Origin: Hormiphora californensis | Taxonomy: Eukaryota > Ctenophora > Tentaculata > Cydippida > Pleurobrachiidae | Length of the DNA stretch: 64,000 nt | Reading direction: 5' to 3' | Assembly (NCBI GenBank): GCA_020137815.1 | Contig: CM035351.1 | Coordinates: 406,438-470,437, forward strand | In this document: positions 44,330-64,000 of the stretch, piece by piece | Layout: each line of letters opens with the position of its first letter | Position numbering within the stretch: position 1 is the stretch's first letter | Notes under the pieces: generated by a model | What the model was told of the DNA's origin: nothing | The model's input: the letters and a program-made list of their open reading frames with translations, nothing else | The model's database searches: none | Program-made: the position numbers and the translations under genes

Positions 44330-44874
44330 TTTGGGTGTTGTATAACAGCATTTGATTTGTAAACAGTGAACCTTCGTGTGAAGTAGGCAGGTTTCCCTGT
44401 CCGTAGACATCGTTTATCAAGGTGTGTTACTTTTATTTCAAACTAGTGAATAGACACTACTTTTTATTTAAATTATTGCACAGCGTACAATTAATTGCTT
44501 ACTGAACTTATTATTATTCAATTTAAATTTAACCTATTTTATCTAACCTATTTCTACCCATTGTTTTAATTAATCAACTATTTTTAACAAATTTAAACCC
44601 TGCGTTTACTCTGATCTCAACACCCCCTATAATTGACACCAAAGAGTAGGAGACATTGTGCAATACATGTACAACCCCACACATAAAGATACTACTTACT
44701 AGCTAGCATTCTCCAAATAAACTCCCCCATCCCACCCCTCTCTCTCTACTAGGAGTCCTCGACAGCCCCTCCTCCCGGGTTCCCCCACAGCTCCTGGTTC
44801 CCCCCAATCGTGCTCACAACCTCACTCTGTTCCTACCCAGCTCCCCTAATCGTGCTCACTCGATAGGTTAGGAT
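44330..44874. other. Oxygenase copy 5 flank and S6K upstream region
   Basis: AT-rich flank similar to that after copy 4, then pyrimidine-rich sequence leading to CTCGATAG, 8 nt before the kinase ATG. No gene is seen. Confidence 0.5.
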
Positions 44875-52488
<7,614 letters not shown>

Positions 52489-55386
52489 TGGGCATGGAGC
52501 GAGCCTGGTGGCGCTAGACCCTGTTTCTAACATTGGGCTTAGAGCGGGGTCTGCGTGACTGTGTCACCAAGTATTTTCCGTGTTTTTGTGAGTGTGTTTG
52601 TGTGTGTGTGTGTGCGTGTGTTTGTGTCTCTGAATATGGCGATAAAGTGTTTTTTATCTTTAATAAGTTGTAGGTGTCCTTTTTAAGCAGTTTTTATTCA
52701 CTCAACAAAGCAATAGATCTGGCCTCACATCCTGTTAAATGCTAGCAATCCATGTAATACTGTACTAGGTTATATTTGATTCATGAGTGTGTGTCACGAT
52801 AGTTGCAACATACACCTTATAATGTGTAATGAGATAGTTGCGTCATTCCGTCACACCTTGGATCGCACTTTATCGAGTTCTAAATATATCTCGCTAGACA
52901 GGGACGTAGTTCTCACCGCTACTACCTGGTAGCTGAGCCCCAATATTACTGTCAGAGCATTGGCCTGACCCTATTCTCACTTCTTTCGCGTGAGAACTGT
53001 GGTCAGTGTCGAGCATTGGCCTGACAACAATATTGGGGCACTACCACCCTGTTAAGATCGAGAGAGAAATAGAACTTGTTTACCCTTCCTTACACCCATT
53101 GAAAGAAAACATTATTTGTGGAAATAATATATTTTACTAAGACTGTGGGATGGTAGAATATCTGGACATATGTTCCCCGTGGTTTGTCTCCTCTCCTATC
53201 TCATGTTTTGGTTGCCATGGTAACATGATAGTTACCATGGTTACCATTACATTGACAGAACGGAGGTAACCAATATATTAGCACAGCTGATCCCGTAGCA
53301 TTGCTACAAAATTTAAGAACAATTTAAACGTTAGTGATAGGTTTTTTAAAGAAAGTAATATCCGAAAAAAGTTAAAAGTAATGGTTTAGTTGTATTAGTA
53401 CCAGGCAAAGTATAATTTTGATAATATGATCTACCCTGTTACCCACTATAGCGATCTGCTAGAAGGTAAAAGAGGCACCACGGAGACGTCTTCAAATGTT
53501 CAAATCTTGGTGTCTCCTGGTGGCTCTTGATCAGTTTTGGATCGCTATACACCGATAGTCGGATTATCTGGTAAAGAGGGTTTTTTACCGTGTTTTTGCC
53601 AGATGAAACTGGGATACTATAACAGGAGTTGTGACAACTTCTGGAGTTAGCTGAAAGACTATAAAACAGGAGATAGTCCTCAGAAAATGACCTATACAAA
53701 ACAACACCTGAGGATGAGAGAGAGAGATGTGATAGAAATTAGGGATTGTATCCGATTGTATCACTAAGTTTTTTAGTTGTGTAACTTGTTTGTAACAGTC
53801 CCTTTCAAGCAGCAGCTTATACTGTTGTCATGAGGCAGTATGAACATATTATATGCCAAGGTGTGGTACAGTAGAGGTACTAGCCAGTACTAATATACTA
53901 GTAAACAGCGTGGAACTAGTTTATACCAATTTCTTTTGGTCACAGTGATTTGTCCTTGTATCTGTTTTCTGTTACGTAAGATAGATCTCTCAACTTAACA
54001 AAACTTTTCTTTTATTTTTGAAAACATTTGGAGTGGCGTCTGTGACCCCCAATTCCCGGGTGCCTTTCCAGCGCTTATTTTGGCACGCGCAATTATGAAG
54101 CCGCGCACAATTTCTTCTTTTAGGTGCGCGCGCTAAAAATGGGATCGCGTCGTGAAGCCAAAAATTCTGTTTCGCCCGCCAGTTTTTTTAGTTTTTTTGC
54201 TCGTGAGTCGTGTCGAGACTCGAGTCCCGCGTGCAGTCTTGACCTGAAACGCGTCGCCAGCGTACCCAGAAGAATTGTTGGCATGTGCTGCAGTCCCTGT
54301 TCGATCCAGGAACTGTATCGTATGCCAACACATACTTGAGACAGTTTTCTAGACAGCGATTCAGACAAAATGCTACTCAAAATGCTACTCATTCACCTTA
54401 ATCCATATAATAAATTCCATAATGTTAGTCAGTCTGTCCGTTAATTGGTTTTTCAAACTCCTCCCACAGTTTTTGAGCTAGACCCCTGAAAATTTGTACA
54501 CTGGTACCTTGGACCAAGGCGGATGTAAGTACGGGCTCAGATTTTTGATCCGATCTTTACAGCAGTGACGTCACGGGGTGACGTCATTGCGACAAAAAGA
54601 CTTACATTTTTCAAACGCTTCTAAGACCCTGAAAACGGCTCTAAATCAAAAAACTAACGCAATAGTGGGGAAAGAGAATCGTTTGAACTTCATTTTACTT
54701 GATAGCGATTTCCCGTAACTCAATGTTTAAGGGTCGTAAATCGCGTCGGGAAAGTTAAAAATGCCAAAAATACGATATTTTTCACCGTAGCCACCCAAAA
54801 TCTTATCCAATCGATATGAAACTTGGTCGTTATGTGAATTTTAATGTCCTTTGGCCAGGGGTTCCCGGAAAACGGATTGGCAAGATGAGAACTGACCGGA
54901 GTTCTTATATAATAAATTAATTCATGGTCAACACGAAACGCAAAAGGTTTCAAAAAGGTGCGAATTTTTTAAATAAATTGTTTCCAAATAAAATGCAAAG
55001 AAATCGCGAGCGCGCGGCAGTTGTTTGCACCGTTAACTACAAAAAGACGCGTGCCACATTTAATTTGTCCGGTTGAACTGAAGGTACCAAGTTTGCGCGC
55101 AATATTCACTCACTGCGTAGTGTGGTCATCGCGCGTTCCCGACATGTATCGAGCAAAGTGGGCCAAAATGGGGCGAGAAATCAGAGCGTTTCTGTGTTTA
55201 TCACAAAAGTAAAAAACATAAATTTAATGGGGCAAGTAAATAAATGTGAAACAAGTATAAAATTCAGGGTTAAAACTTAGGATATTTCTCGTCTGTCTCA
55301 ACTTCTCTTTCAAAAGCAAACTGATTGACAAATTGTCTCGGTTCTCTTTTATAATGTCTTTATTCCAGAGTCTTTCCAGTAATCCA
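52489..55386. other. S6K 3' region and unassigned DNA
   Basis: No gene recognised. Features seen: a GT-repeat near 52590-52625, a second GCATTGGCCTGA repeat at 52950-53025, and X-box-like palindromes GTTGCCATGGTAAC (about 53212) and AGTTACCATGGTTACC (about 53231). Another such palindrome, GTTACCATGGTAAC, lies at about 52036 inside the last intron. GC-rich CGCG-containing pieces lie around 54080-54270 and 55000-55150. Short open frames show no family resemblance. Confidence 0.55.
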
Positions 55387-56059
55387 TCAGTCCATGATGG
55401 TTCTGCGGTGATACAGATCGGAGGCTACATCGCACAGGAAGAGTGGCAATGATCTGTGTTGTGTAAACTTTGACAAGTGGGCCTGCATGTCAATGGAACT
55501 GGTGTATTTCGTCTCCACCAATTGGAATGCTCCCTCGCACCTGGAGGAGAAACATAATCAATATCGGGATTTAATACGAAAACCAAAGAAAACGAATTTA
55601 ATAAATTAATTTAGTAGGGAATTTTGAAATTTTAATAATCGTGAGCCCGTTAAATCAGGGAGCCCAGTGAATCAGGGTCAAATACTGTTAATTTCCTATA
55701 TATGGGGGCGGGGGAGGTTATATCAGGGTCCGACTGCATTACTCTTTGTTGATTAACTCCCCGTTCATCCACTAAGTTTTGTGAGAAAATATAATAAGTA
55801 ACTAACTCGATCCATACTAACTTCTTGAAGAGAAGATTGTGAGTTGGTGATTCAGCATAGAGAGATACAAGAGAGAACTGTGAGTCCTCGGGGCACGTAG
55901 TGGGAGACACTAGCGTGGTACGCGCAAAAAAATGCGCGCCACATACCTAAAATAACAGGTGTGTGGCGCGCATTTTTTTGCGCGTACCACGCTAGTGTCT
56001 CCCACTAACGAGAGGGTGTATCCAAACATGTATTCAACATTCTCCTTTAATTCACGGAT
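55387..56059 (-). CDS. Last two exons of an unrecognised minus-strand gene
   Basis: Read on the minus strand: acceptor CTATTTACAG, exon 56059-56010 (50 nt, IRELKENVEYMFGYTLS), donor GTTAGT, then acceptor TCTCCTCCAG and exon 55540-55387. The second exon (about 51 codons, including ETKYTSSIDMQAHLSKF and LFLCDVASDLYHRRTIMD) ends in TGA. Phase 2 to phase 2 fits exactly. AATAAA lies 23 nt after the stop (forward strand TTTATT 55359-55364), a good polyadenylation signal. Hydrophilic, mixed-charge sequence with no low complexity. I do not recognise the protein. Upstream exons would lie to the right, beyond or among the retrotransposons at 56.2-60.7 kb. The intron holds a 106-bp MITE. Confidence 0.5.
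55900..56005. mobile_element. 106-bp MITE with TA duplication at a splice donor
   Basis: Perfect inverted arms GTGGGAGACACTAGCGTGGT... flank a loop of about 10 bp; TA stands on both sides (55898-55899, 56006-56007). TA targets are typical of Tc1/mariner-type elements. The insertion starts only a few bases inside the intron of the minus-strand gene and supplies part of its donor. Confidence 0.8.
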
Positions 56060-56238
56060 CTGTAAATAGAGTATTTAGGGTGTTTAGGGTGCAGTGTTCG
56101 TGGTGTTCAGGGTGTTTAGAGTGTTCAGGGTGCAGTGTTCATGGTGTTCTATAGTGGGTATATTATTATAGTACATGCCCGTGTCGTATTCAGTTCACAG
56201 TTACGCTTTACTTCAACGGGTTTTCTAGTAGTGGTTAA

Positions 56239-56904
56239 ATGTGCAAGGCCGAACCGAATCACTACTTCTTCTCTCACATAACTGCCACCAAGAGATACCT
56301 AGAATGGAAAGCGTTAGAGGAGGGGAATAACTCGAGGTCCTTCATAAGGAACTGCAGCTTTACTGAAATGGACCCAAGTGACTTCTCATACTCAAAAGAA
56401 ACAATGGACCGTTATGGCTGTAAACTGTGGGACGACAGTGTGAAAACATCAATACATGGTATTCTGCGACAGGACACAGACGTTGAGGAATTGTGCGATA
56501 TGATCGATACATACATGATCATGAAAGTCCCTCTGCTCACAAGAGCACTTGACAGAGCATCGTCTACATACATTCTGGATTTTGTACATGGCCGAAGTTT
56601 AAGATTCCAGGACTTCGCCTATAGCTACATGAGATCCCACGGGGCGATCGGAACCACCACAGCAATTCCATACTGCTTAGAGTGTGGGATCCAGCCTGAT
56701 TCACCATACCACAAACTATTTAAGTGCACCTCTATGGGAGTAGTAACCTCAACTCGGGAGCAACTGCTTGGCATTTCTGCATTTGAATCTAACTTTCATA
56801 TTCCTCTGATTTTTAACTGTAATAGTAACATAAAGAGTAAATTCCGTAACCTAGTGAAGCTAACATTAGATAGCTGTATTTTCGATGATAATCTCCTTTC
56901 TTAA
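56239..56904 (+). pseudogene. LINE C-terminal fragment
   Basis: An open frame of 221 codons. Near its middle stands C-x2-C-x8-H-x4-C (CLECGIQPDSPYHKLFKC, residues about 145-162), the zinc-binding motif found at the C-terminus of several non-LTR retrotransposon ORF2 proteins, in the usual context of a preceding RNase-H-like tail. There is no reverse transcriptase upstream and TAA directly precedes the ATG, so it is a 5'-truncated or separated piece. It may be from a different LINE family than the element that follows. Confidence 0.55.
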
Positions 56905-57512
56905 TTAAAGATTATCTCCCTCTATAGAACTTAAATACTAGTTTAATATAATTATTTTACTACATTTTATTTTACGTGATTTCTATTTTATGTTTTCTAC
57001 TACAATTAAATCTCATTCCTACTGATCTTTAAATCAAATGATGTATTGTATACTGTTTTACTACTGTATACTGTTTTTTTACTAGATCATTATACAATAC
57101 TGTTTTATTACCACAGTTTTACCGCTGTATACTGTTTCAACACTGTATACTGTTTCAACACTGTATACTGTTTTACAATATTTTTATACTTATTAAATTA
57201 TACTGTTGATTTTATTCTATTAATTAACTTATTATTACCCTTCAATCAGCATATTTTATATTTCTATCTACTATTTATTAAAACTTATCTACACTTATTT
57301 TAAATCTTAACAGCATTAACTTATCTACACTATTTTATCTTATTAATTTAATCACTATCATTAACTTAATATCCTATCAGCAGCATGCCCATTTTAACCT
57401 AATCTAACTACCTTTTCATTGAAAACCATCACAAACAGACTATCTTTTAATGTTCAAAACAATCAGAGTACCAGTTATTTAGCACGCAAGAAGGTGCAAT
57501 ATTACATGTTAT
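56905..57512. other. AT-rich spacer between LINE pieces
   Basis: AT-rich, with a small tandem array of TGTATACTGTTTCAACAC-type units (57040-57175). It could be the 3' end of the first LINE fragment or the 5' region of the next. No gene is seen. Confidence 0.55.
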
Positions 57513-60344
57513 ATGTCCACTGACACAGGGAAACTCCAGGAAATCAGGGATAATGGATGGGATATTTTCTCATGCCCCAGAGGAGACAGAGGAGGTGGCG
57601 GGATCGGAATTCTTTTTCGAGATGGTATAGTTCTTCGGCAGTGTCCGGTAAAGACCAAGTATAAGTCATTTCAAGTTCAAGAAGTTCTCATCAGTGACAG
57701 GGACCAACCGAAGAGAATCTGTAACATTTACCGCCCCCCATACACACCGAAGTCAAGACTTACGGAGGCTACTTTCCTATCAGAGTTTGGTGACTACCTC
57801 TCTGAGCTTGTTATGAAGCAAGGTACTCCGATTATTGCTGGAGACCTGAATTTCCAGGTGCAAGATGATAACAACTTCTATTCAAGGAAACTGTTGGAGC
57901 TCCTGGATTCGTTTGACCTTCAACAAAGGGTACCGCTGTTGCCTACTCATAGGCATGGAGGAACCTTGGATCTGGTGATAACTACGAGAGAAACTGCTCT
58001 GGATGACATATCCATCTTTCCAAATGGTACTACTTCAGATCACTTCCTGGTACGGTTTGGGATTCAAGTGAGACCTGACCTGTCTAACTCCCGTCTGAAG
58101 AAATCAGTGTTTCGAGAATATGTGGACTACAAGTCAATGGATTTGGAGGGATTTAAAGAGGACTTGAGGAAAGCAGATTTTGAGGAAGGGAGGGATCCAG
58201 AGGAGGGTGTTGTGAACTTCTATCGTTGGCTGGAAGGGATAGTGGAAAAGCGAGTACCGAGGAAGCGGGTGAGGACGGGGAAAAAGTTTAAGCCGTGGAG
58301 GGATGAGGAACTTAGAGGATTGCTTCGTGAGAGGAGGACTGCAGAACGGTATTGGCGAAAACATGGGACTGAGGATGCAAAGCGGAGATTTAACGATCTG
58401 AAGAAACTGTATGGAAATATGGATAAAGAAAAGAGGTCACTTTTCATCAAAGAGGACTTGGATGCAGTCAAAGGAGATCCGAAGAAACTACAAAATAAGC
58501 TCCAGAAACTCCTGGGAAAGGCTGAAACTATTCTCCCTGAAACAACTAGCACTAAGAGCTTGGCGGATGATTTCTCACAGTTTTTTAGCTCTAAAGTGAC
58601 TAAAATTCGGAATCAAGTTAACGAAGAACAGCAACAAGCTGGTGACTTTGAGGAACCTGGAAGAAATTGTCATGCAACGTGGAAGGAATTCAGAGAGGTA
58701 TCTGAGGAGGAACTTGTCTCAATTGTGAAGTCTATGTCAAGTAAACATTGTGACCTTGACCCCTTGCCCACTTGGGTAGTGAAGGAGTGTATACGGGACC
58801 TTGCTCCTGTATTGACATCGATAGTCAACCACTCTCTCCAGCAGTCGACAGTAGCAGAATCTCTCCAGAAGGCGATCGTGTTTCCTACTATTAAGAATAT
58901 CTATGGAGATCGGGAAGCTCTCAGTAACTATCGGCCTGTTTCGAACATCCCATTTCTTTCTAAGCTTCTTGAGAAGGTAGTTCTCACGCAGCTGAATGAC
59001 TACCTGGATAGCAATTCTCTTTTGGGCAAGCATCAATCCGGTTACCGTGTTGGGCACAGTTGCGAAACTCTGTTAGCCAGCATGTTTGATGATGTACTAG
59101 GCGAGATGGATAAAGGAAACGTAGTAGCTCTTATTTGTTTGGACATGAGCGCTGCGTTTGACACAGTGGATCACGGAAAGTTGTTAGAGGTGTTGCAGAA
59201 TCGGTTCGGAGTGGATGGTGATCCTCTTCAATGGTTTAAGAGCTACCTGAGTTCTAGATCATTTAGAGTCTCAGTCGGTGATTGTCTCTCGGATACCCTG
59301 GCCTTACTATGTGGAGTACCCCAGGGGTCCCTTCTTGGTCCAATTTTGTTTCTACTTTATATTGAAGCTGTGCAAGATATTGTGGAACCTTATGGTCTTC
59401 GGATAAAGCTATATGCGGATGACTCCCAGCTCTATGTGAGTCTGGTCCCTACGGATTCTACTGGCTGGTCTGAGGCAAAGGTGGATATTGAGGAGTGTTT
59501 GGCGAGGGTAAAGAGGTGGATGGTAGGACAGTGGTTAAAATGCAACGAGGCTAAGACAGAATTCATCCTGCTTGGAAAGCGCAGTTCGTTAAGTAAAGTC
59601 TCTTTTGATCCAGTCATCAGCTTTGGGGGAACGGAAATTTTTCCTAGTGAATGCAGTGGAACAGATGGTAAAACCCTGGGAATTCTCTTGGATCACAATT
59701 TAAATCTCGAACGTCAGGTTAATAATGTGAGGAAACAGTGTGGACTGGTATTACGGAACCTATGGCAACTACACAAATGTTTTGATGTCACAACAAAGAT
59801 AATGTTGGTCAAACAATTGATCATTTCGAGGATTGACTACAGTAACATTCTGTATTATGGACTTCCTGGCCGAGTTCTCAGTGGGCTCCAGAAACTCCTT
59901 AACGCCTGTGTTCGCTTCATATTCAACATCCATGGGCACCAAGAGGATTACATGGAATACTTCAGGAAGTGTCATATTTTACCGATCTCCTACAGGCTGG
60001 ACTTCAAAGCCTGTCTAATCGCCTACAAAATAGTCTATGGAACAGCACCCAGTTACCTCCAGGAAATGGTGCCACTTGATGGCAGTTGGGGTCTCTCCAG
60101 GACAACAAGGATGACTAATGTTACTGATCCGTACAGATTGAAACATCCGAAGATGACCAGTATCAACGCCAACTCTAAGTTGAGACGCAGGAGACTATCG
60201 GTATTTCTACCTAATGTTTGGAATGGACTACCCCTTGAGCTTAGGTCAATCCCCAACGTCGAAACCTTCAAGGCCCGCCTGAAAACACATCTCTTCGTTG
60301 GTGCATTTGGAGTGGGTGATGGGGAACCCATGACTGAGTTGTAA
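57513..60344 (+). CDS. Non-LTR retrotransposon ORF2 (endonuclease + reverse transcriptase, 943 aa)
   Basis: One uninterrupted ORF. Residues 1-185 are the C-terminal two thirds of an APE-type endonuclease: GGGGIGILFRDG, GDLN (110-113), TLDLVIT and SDH (175-177). The N-terminal strands with the first catalytic residues (normally before a TETWL-like motif) are missing, so the element is slightly 5'-truncated or starts at another ATG. Reverse transcriptase: NYRPVSNIPFLSKLLEK, CLDMSAAFDTVDH, GVPQGSLLGPILF and YADD (about 633-636) are intact. The layout resembles CR1/L2-like LINEs. Absence of stops over 2.8 kb indicates a young insertion. Confidence 0.93.
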   Translation: MSTDTGKLQEIRDNGWDIFSCPRGDRGGGGIGILFRDGIVLRQCPVKTKYKSFQVQEVLISDRDQPKRICNIYRPPYTPKSRLTEATFLSEFGDYLSELVMKQGTPIIAGDLNFQVQDDNNFYSRKLLELLDSFDLQQRVPLLPTHRHGGTLDLVITTRETALDDISIFPNGTTSDHFLVRFGIQVRPDLSNSRLKKSVFREYVDYKSMDLEGFKEDLRKADFEEGRDPEEGVVNFYRWLEGIVEKRVPRKRVRTGKKFKPWRDEELRGLLRERRTAERYWRKHGTEDAKRRFNDLKKLYGNMDKEKRSLFIKEDLDAVKGDPKKLQNKLQKLLGKAETILPETTSTKSLADDFSQFFSSKVTKIRNQVNEEQQQAGDFEEPGRNCHATWKEFREVSEEELVSIVKSMSSKHCDLDPLPTWVVKECIRDLAPVLTSIVNHSLQQSTVAESLQKAIVFPTIKNIYGDREALSNYRPVSNIPFLSKLLEKVVLTQLNDYLDSNSLLGKHQSGYRVGHSCETLLASMFDDVLGEMDKGNVVALICLDMSAAFDTVDHGKLLEVLQNRFGVDGDPLQWFKSYLSSRSFRVSVGDCLSDTLALLCGVPQGSLLGPILFLLYIEAVQDIVEPYGLRIKLYADDSQLYVSLVPTDSTGWSEAKVDIEECLARVKRWMVGQWLKCNEAKTEFILLGKRSSLSKVSFDPVISFGGTEIFPSECSGTDGKTLGILLDHNLNLERQVNNVRKQCGLVLRNLWQLHKCFDVTTKIMLVKQLIISRIDYSNILYYGLPGRVLSGLQKLLNACVRFIFNIHGHQEDYMEYFRKCHILPISYRLDFKACLIAYKIVYGTAPSYLQEMVPLDGSWGLSRTTRMTNVTDPYRLKHPKMTSINANSKLRRRRLSVFLPNVWNGLPLELRSIPNVETFKARLKTHLFVGAFGVGDGEPMTEL

Positions 60345-60735
60345 TGTTTGTTGTAGTTGTGGGGCCTGCGGGCAATCAGTGTCAACCTCTCTCTAGCCAT
60401 GTTATTATTTCACTACCTAGTATCCTTTTTCCTAGCAGGTGTAAGTAAAGTGTGTTTAATTTATAGCTACAGGTTTATGGGACCAGTTTATCCTTCAGTT
60501 TTATATGTCCAGTTAATTTAGTCTTACAATATATTGTTCTTTTTCAACCAGAGTGTTCGTGTGTGTCATATATTTAATCGAGGATATACCGCTCTGATGA
60601 CTCGACGGAGCATCGCCAATATTTTGACATGTTTCCGCCGGGTATGGGCGGTATACAAGCGCGGAATATTATTATATTATTATTATTATTATTATGTATA
60701 TCAGAGATAATAAATAAATAAATAATAAATGTGCA
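60345..60735 (+). mobile_element. LINE 3' UTR and tail repeat
   Basis: After the ORF stop, about 300 bp of non-coding sequence ends in CGGTATACAAGCGCGGAATA and then (ATT)n and (TAAA)n microsatellite (about 60665-60730). A short simple repeat right after a GGTATA-type end is how CR1/L2-like LINEs terminate. The element therefore appears complete at its 3' end. Confidence 0.75.
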
Positions 60736-61438
60736 ATACAGGCATCTGTAACAAAGCTCTAGTCAAGAATCTAAATTAGACGAACGGTGAACAGAACTTA
60801 CTAAATTCAAACGGATTCATTATTCATATTTCATGACTTGTTTTGTTCAACTCTTTTAAATTTATATCGTGCCAGTTATCAAATATCAGTAGTAGTTCTG
60901 TGAAGTGTTGACACCGGTGTTAATTTAATTAAAAGATCTGCAAAATCACCTGACAATTGTAACTGCTAAACTGTTTCATCCTTTCAGCAGTGTTTGTACA
61001 ACGATTGTTGCCTTTATACAATTAAATTGTGTAAGTTATAAAGATTTAATAATAATTCAATAGTGGCCTGACAATACGCCCACATTACCTGATTCAGGCT
61101 ACTTCCACTGATAACCATATTTTGAAGCTACTTTGTATTGTTATAATCTTGTTTGACCTGTTCTGCAGTATTTATCGTGTTTGACATGTTACCCCCCTTC
61201 TATAGCGGTTTGTGGTGAAGCTACTTAGTATTGTTATCTTGTGTCAAGTATTGTGCAAGTGTTTTGTTGTTATCTATACATGTTGTATTTTGTTGTTATC
61301 TAGAGGTGTGTTGTTTGACATTGTACCCCCATTGTTCTGTAGATTTTTTAAAATGGGATTAGATAACAATATCAATTATGATTAAATGATTAAATGATTA
61401 AATTGTTCTGTAGAGGGATGTGGTGACACCTATGGGAA
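60736..61438. other. Unassigned AT-rich DNA
   Basis: No gene recognised. Two similar stretches around 61125-61205 and 61210-61330 share TTGTTATCT and GTTTGACATGTTACCCCC-like words, a diverged local duplication. Confidence 0.5.
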
Positions 61439-62408
61439 ATGAGTGGGAAGAAGCATGGAGATAAGAGGAAGTGAGTATATGTTTAGTATTTCAAGTGTCC
61501 TCCGGGAGGACTCCTCCCTGTTTAGTACAGACTGCACACTACACAGTGTGTCCTCCCCAGCCTGGAGTAACCCCTCAATCTCTTCTTCTTGGAGATCACA
61601 TTGAAATGAAAAACTTACAAGTGTTTTTGTTATTCCACATTTTATTGTCGATAACAAATAGTCTTCTTGTTGCCAGTAGAAATAAACTTGAACCTAGATT
61701 CGCATGTCATTTTAATCCCGTAAGCATCAAGTCCAGTTTATCCTAATTATTATACCAGGGAGAGAGAGAGGTTTAGTAATTTGTGATAATCAGTAAAATT
61801 ACTGCACATGTAGCAAAGCCTAAATGCATCTTTATGGGTAATTTGGATCTCCCAGAGACCGGTGTGGCTTGTAAATTATTGAACCCAATTAACTGAGTTA
61901 CTAGCAGTTTCAGATCAAACCCTTTTTGGAGGTCAATCAGTTTCTAACTTTTTAACTCTCTCTTCAGGATTGAATCACTGTCAGATGATGAGAAAGTGAA
62001 AGTTAAAAAGTAAGTTGTACAAGATTACATTAACCCAAAATAGCTATTGTCTCATATTGTGAGATTAGCATTATATGCAACTGACCACCCCCTGTTCGTC
62101 ATAATATAATGTGTCGACATGTTCATTGCAATTGACCACAGAATTCCTTGGCACTTTTCCACTAAAATCCATCTTCCCCACCACAACTTTTAAAATCCAC
62201 CTTCCCCCACCCCAACTTCCTAAAATCCATCTTCCCCCACCCTAACTTCCTAAAATCCATCTTCCCCACCCCAATTTCCTAAAATCCACCTTCCCCCCCC
62301 CCCCTCAACTTCCTAAACTCAATCTCCCCCCGCCCCCAACTTCCTAAACTCCATCTTCCCCAGAGAGGGCTCGGTCCCCATGGTTGATGACAAGACGAAA
62401 ATGAAACG
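61439..62408 (+). CDS. First three exons of an unrecognised lysine-rich protein (partial)
   Basis: Proposed exons 61439-61470 (starts MSGKKHGDKRK), 61968-62009 (IESLSDDEKVKVKK) and 62364-62408 (EGSVPMVDDKTKMKR), each with proper AG and GT borders and matching phase 2 at every junction. The product would be a charged, Lys-rich, probably nuclear N-terminus. I do not recognise it and could not find the next exon within the window, where CT tracts dominate. Three short exons agreeing in phase by chance is possible but not likely. A 30-bp repeat (CTTCCTAAAATCCATCTTCC) fills the intron before the third exon up to its acceptor. Confidence 0.4.
62160..62363 (+). repeat. 30-bp tandem repeat ending at a splice acceptor
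   Basis: About seven imperfect units of the type CCACCCCAACTTCCTAAAATCCATCTTCCCC. The last unit supplies the CTTCCCCAG acceptor of the third proposed exon at 62364. Confidence 0.75.

Positions 62409-64000
<1,592 letters not shown>

Noticed and set aside
54120-54392. Overlapping 66-90-codon frames on both strands
   Set aside because: GC-rich stretch with open frames in three registers and no family resemblance or splice support.
55650-55910. 86-codon minus-strand frame
   Set aside because: At first seemed to be an exon of the minus-strand gene, but the flanking exons join in phase without it and it overlaps a transposon fragment.
61430-61657. Minus-strand frame with a Glu-rich stretch (QEEEIEGLLQAGED)
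   Set aside because: Looks coding in part, but no convincing donor or acceptor was found and it overlaps the + strand exon proposal; left unannotated.

Overview
This window looks like nuclear DNA of an intron-bearing animal. It carries orthologues of RanGAP1, Dicer, the PP4 catalytic subunit (PPP4C) and p70 S6 kinase. Short GT-AG introns, simple-sequence tracts, non-LTR retrotransposon coding sequence and many palindromic non-autonomous transposons surround them. The sequence alone does not fix the phylum; I would guess an invertebrate. Every confidently modelled gene is on the + strand, and the exon models were built by hand from splice signals, reading phase and remembered protein families.

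Layout. (1) 1-6.8 kb: a segmental duplication of the RanGAP upstream region. The first copy carries a dead piece of exons 1-2, and a 32-bp minisatellite separates the copies. (2) 6.8-13.1 kb: a 16-exon gene whose phases all agree. It encodes a RanGAP1 with two RanBP1-type domains, a RanBP2-type zinc finger and FG repeats inserted between its leucine-rich repeats and its C-terminal domain. (3) 13.6-18.35 kb: Dicer, intronless in its coding part, with one apparent 1-base frameshift. (4) 18.57-22.1 kb: PPP4C in 8 exons; 17 extra copies of one splice acceptor precede exon 4. (5) 22.1-30.3 kb: no gene recognised. It holds GA/CT tracts, two long foldback elements sitting in a locally repeated unit, a GGCGCT hexamer tract and nested inverted-repeat elements. 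(6) 30.3-44.3 kb: five tandem two-exon genes for one family of 2-oxoglutarate/Fe(II) oxygenases; two look intact, two are frameshifted or degraded, and one is broken by a transposon-like insertion with telomere-like repeats. (7) 44.9-52.5 kb: S6 kinase in 15 exons. (8) 52.5-64 kb: repeats, the last two exons of an unrecognised minus-strand gene, a LINE C-terminal fragment, a long LINE ORF with endonuclease and reverse transcriptase, and the first exons of an unrecognised lysine-rich + strand gene.

How parts relate. The RanGAP/RanBP2-like chimera would put GTPase activation, Ran-GTP binding and nucleoporin-like FG repeats in one chain; in vertebrates SUMO-modified RanGAP1 docks on a separate RanBP2. 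The other genes (RNA silencing, PP4 phosphatase, TOR-S6K signalling, an oxygenase family of unknown substrate) show no evident joint pathway. Two patterns run through the window. Nearly every start codon lies 2-9 nt after a splice-acceptor-like AG, which suggests spliced-leader trans-splicing or short 5'-UTR introns. Tandem repeats also repeatedly copy splice sites together with exon ends.
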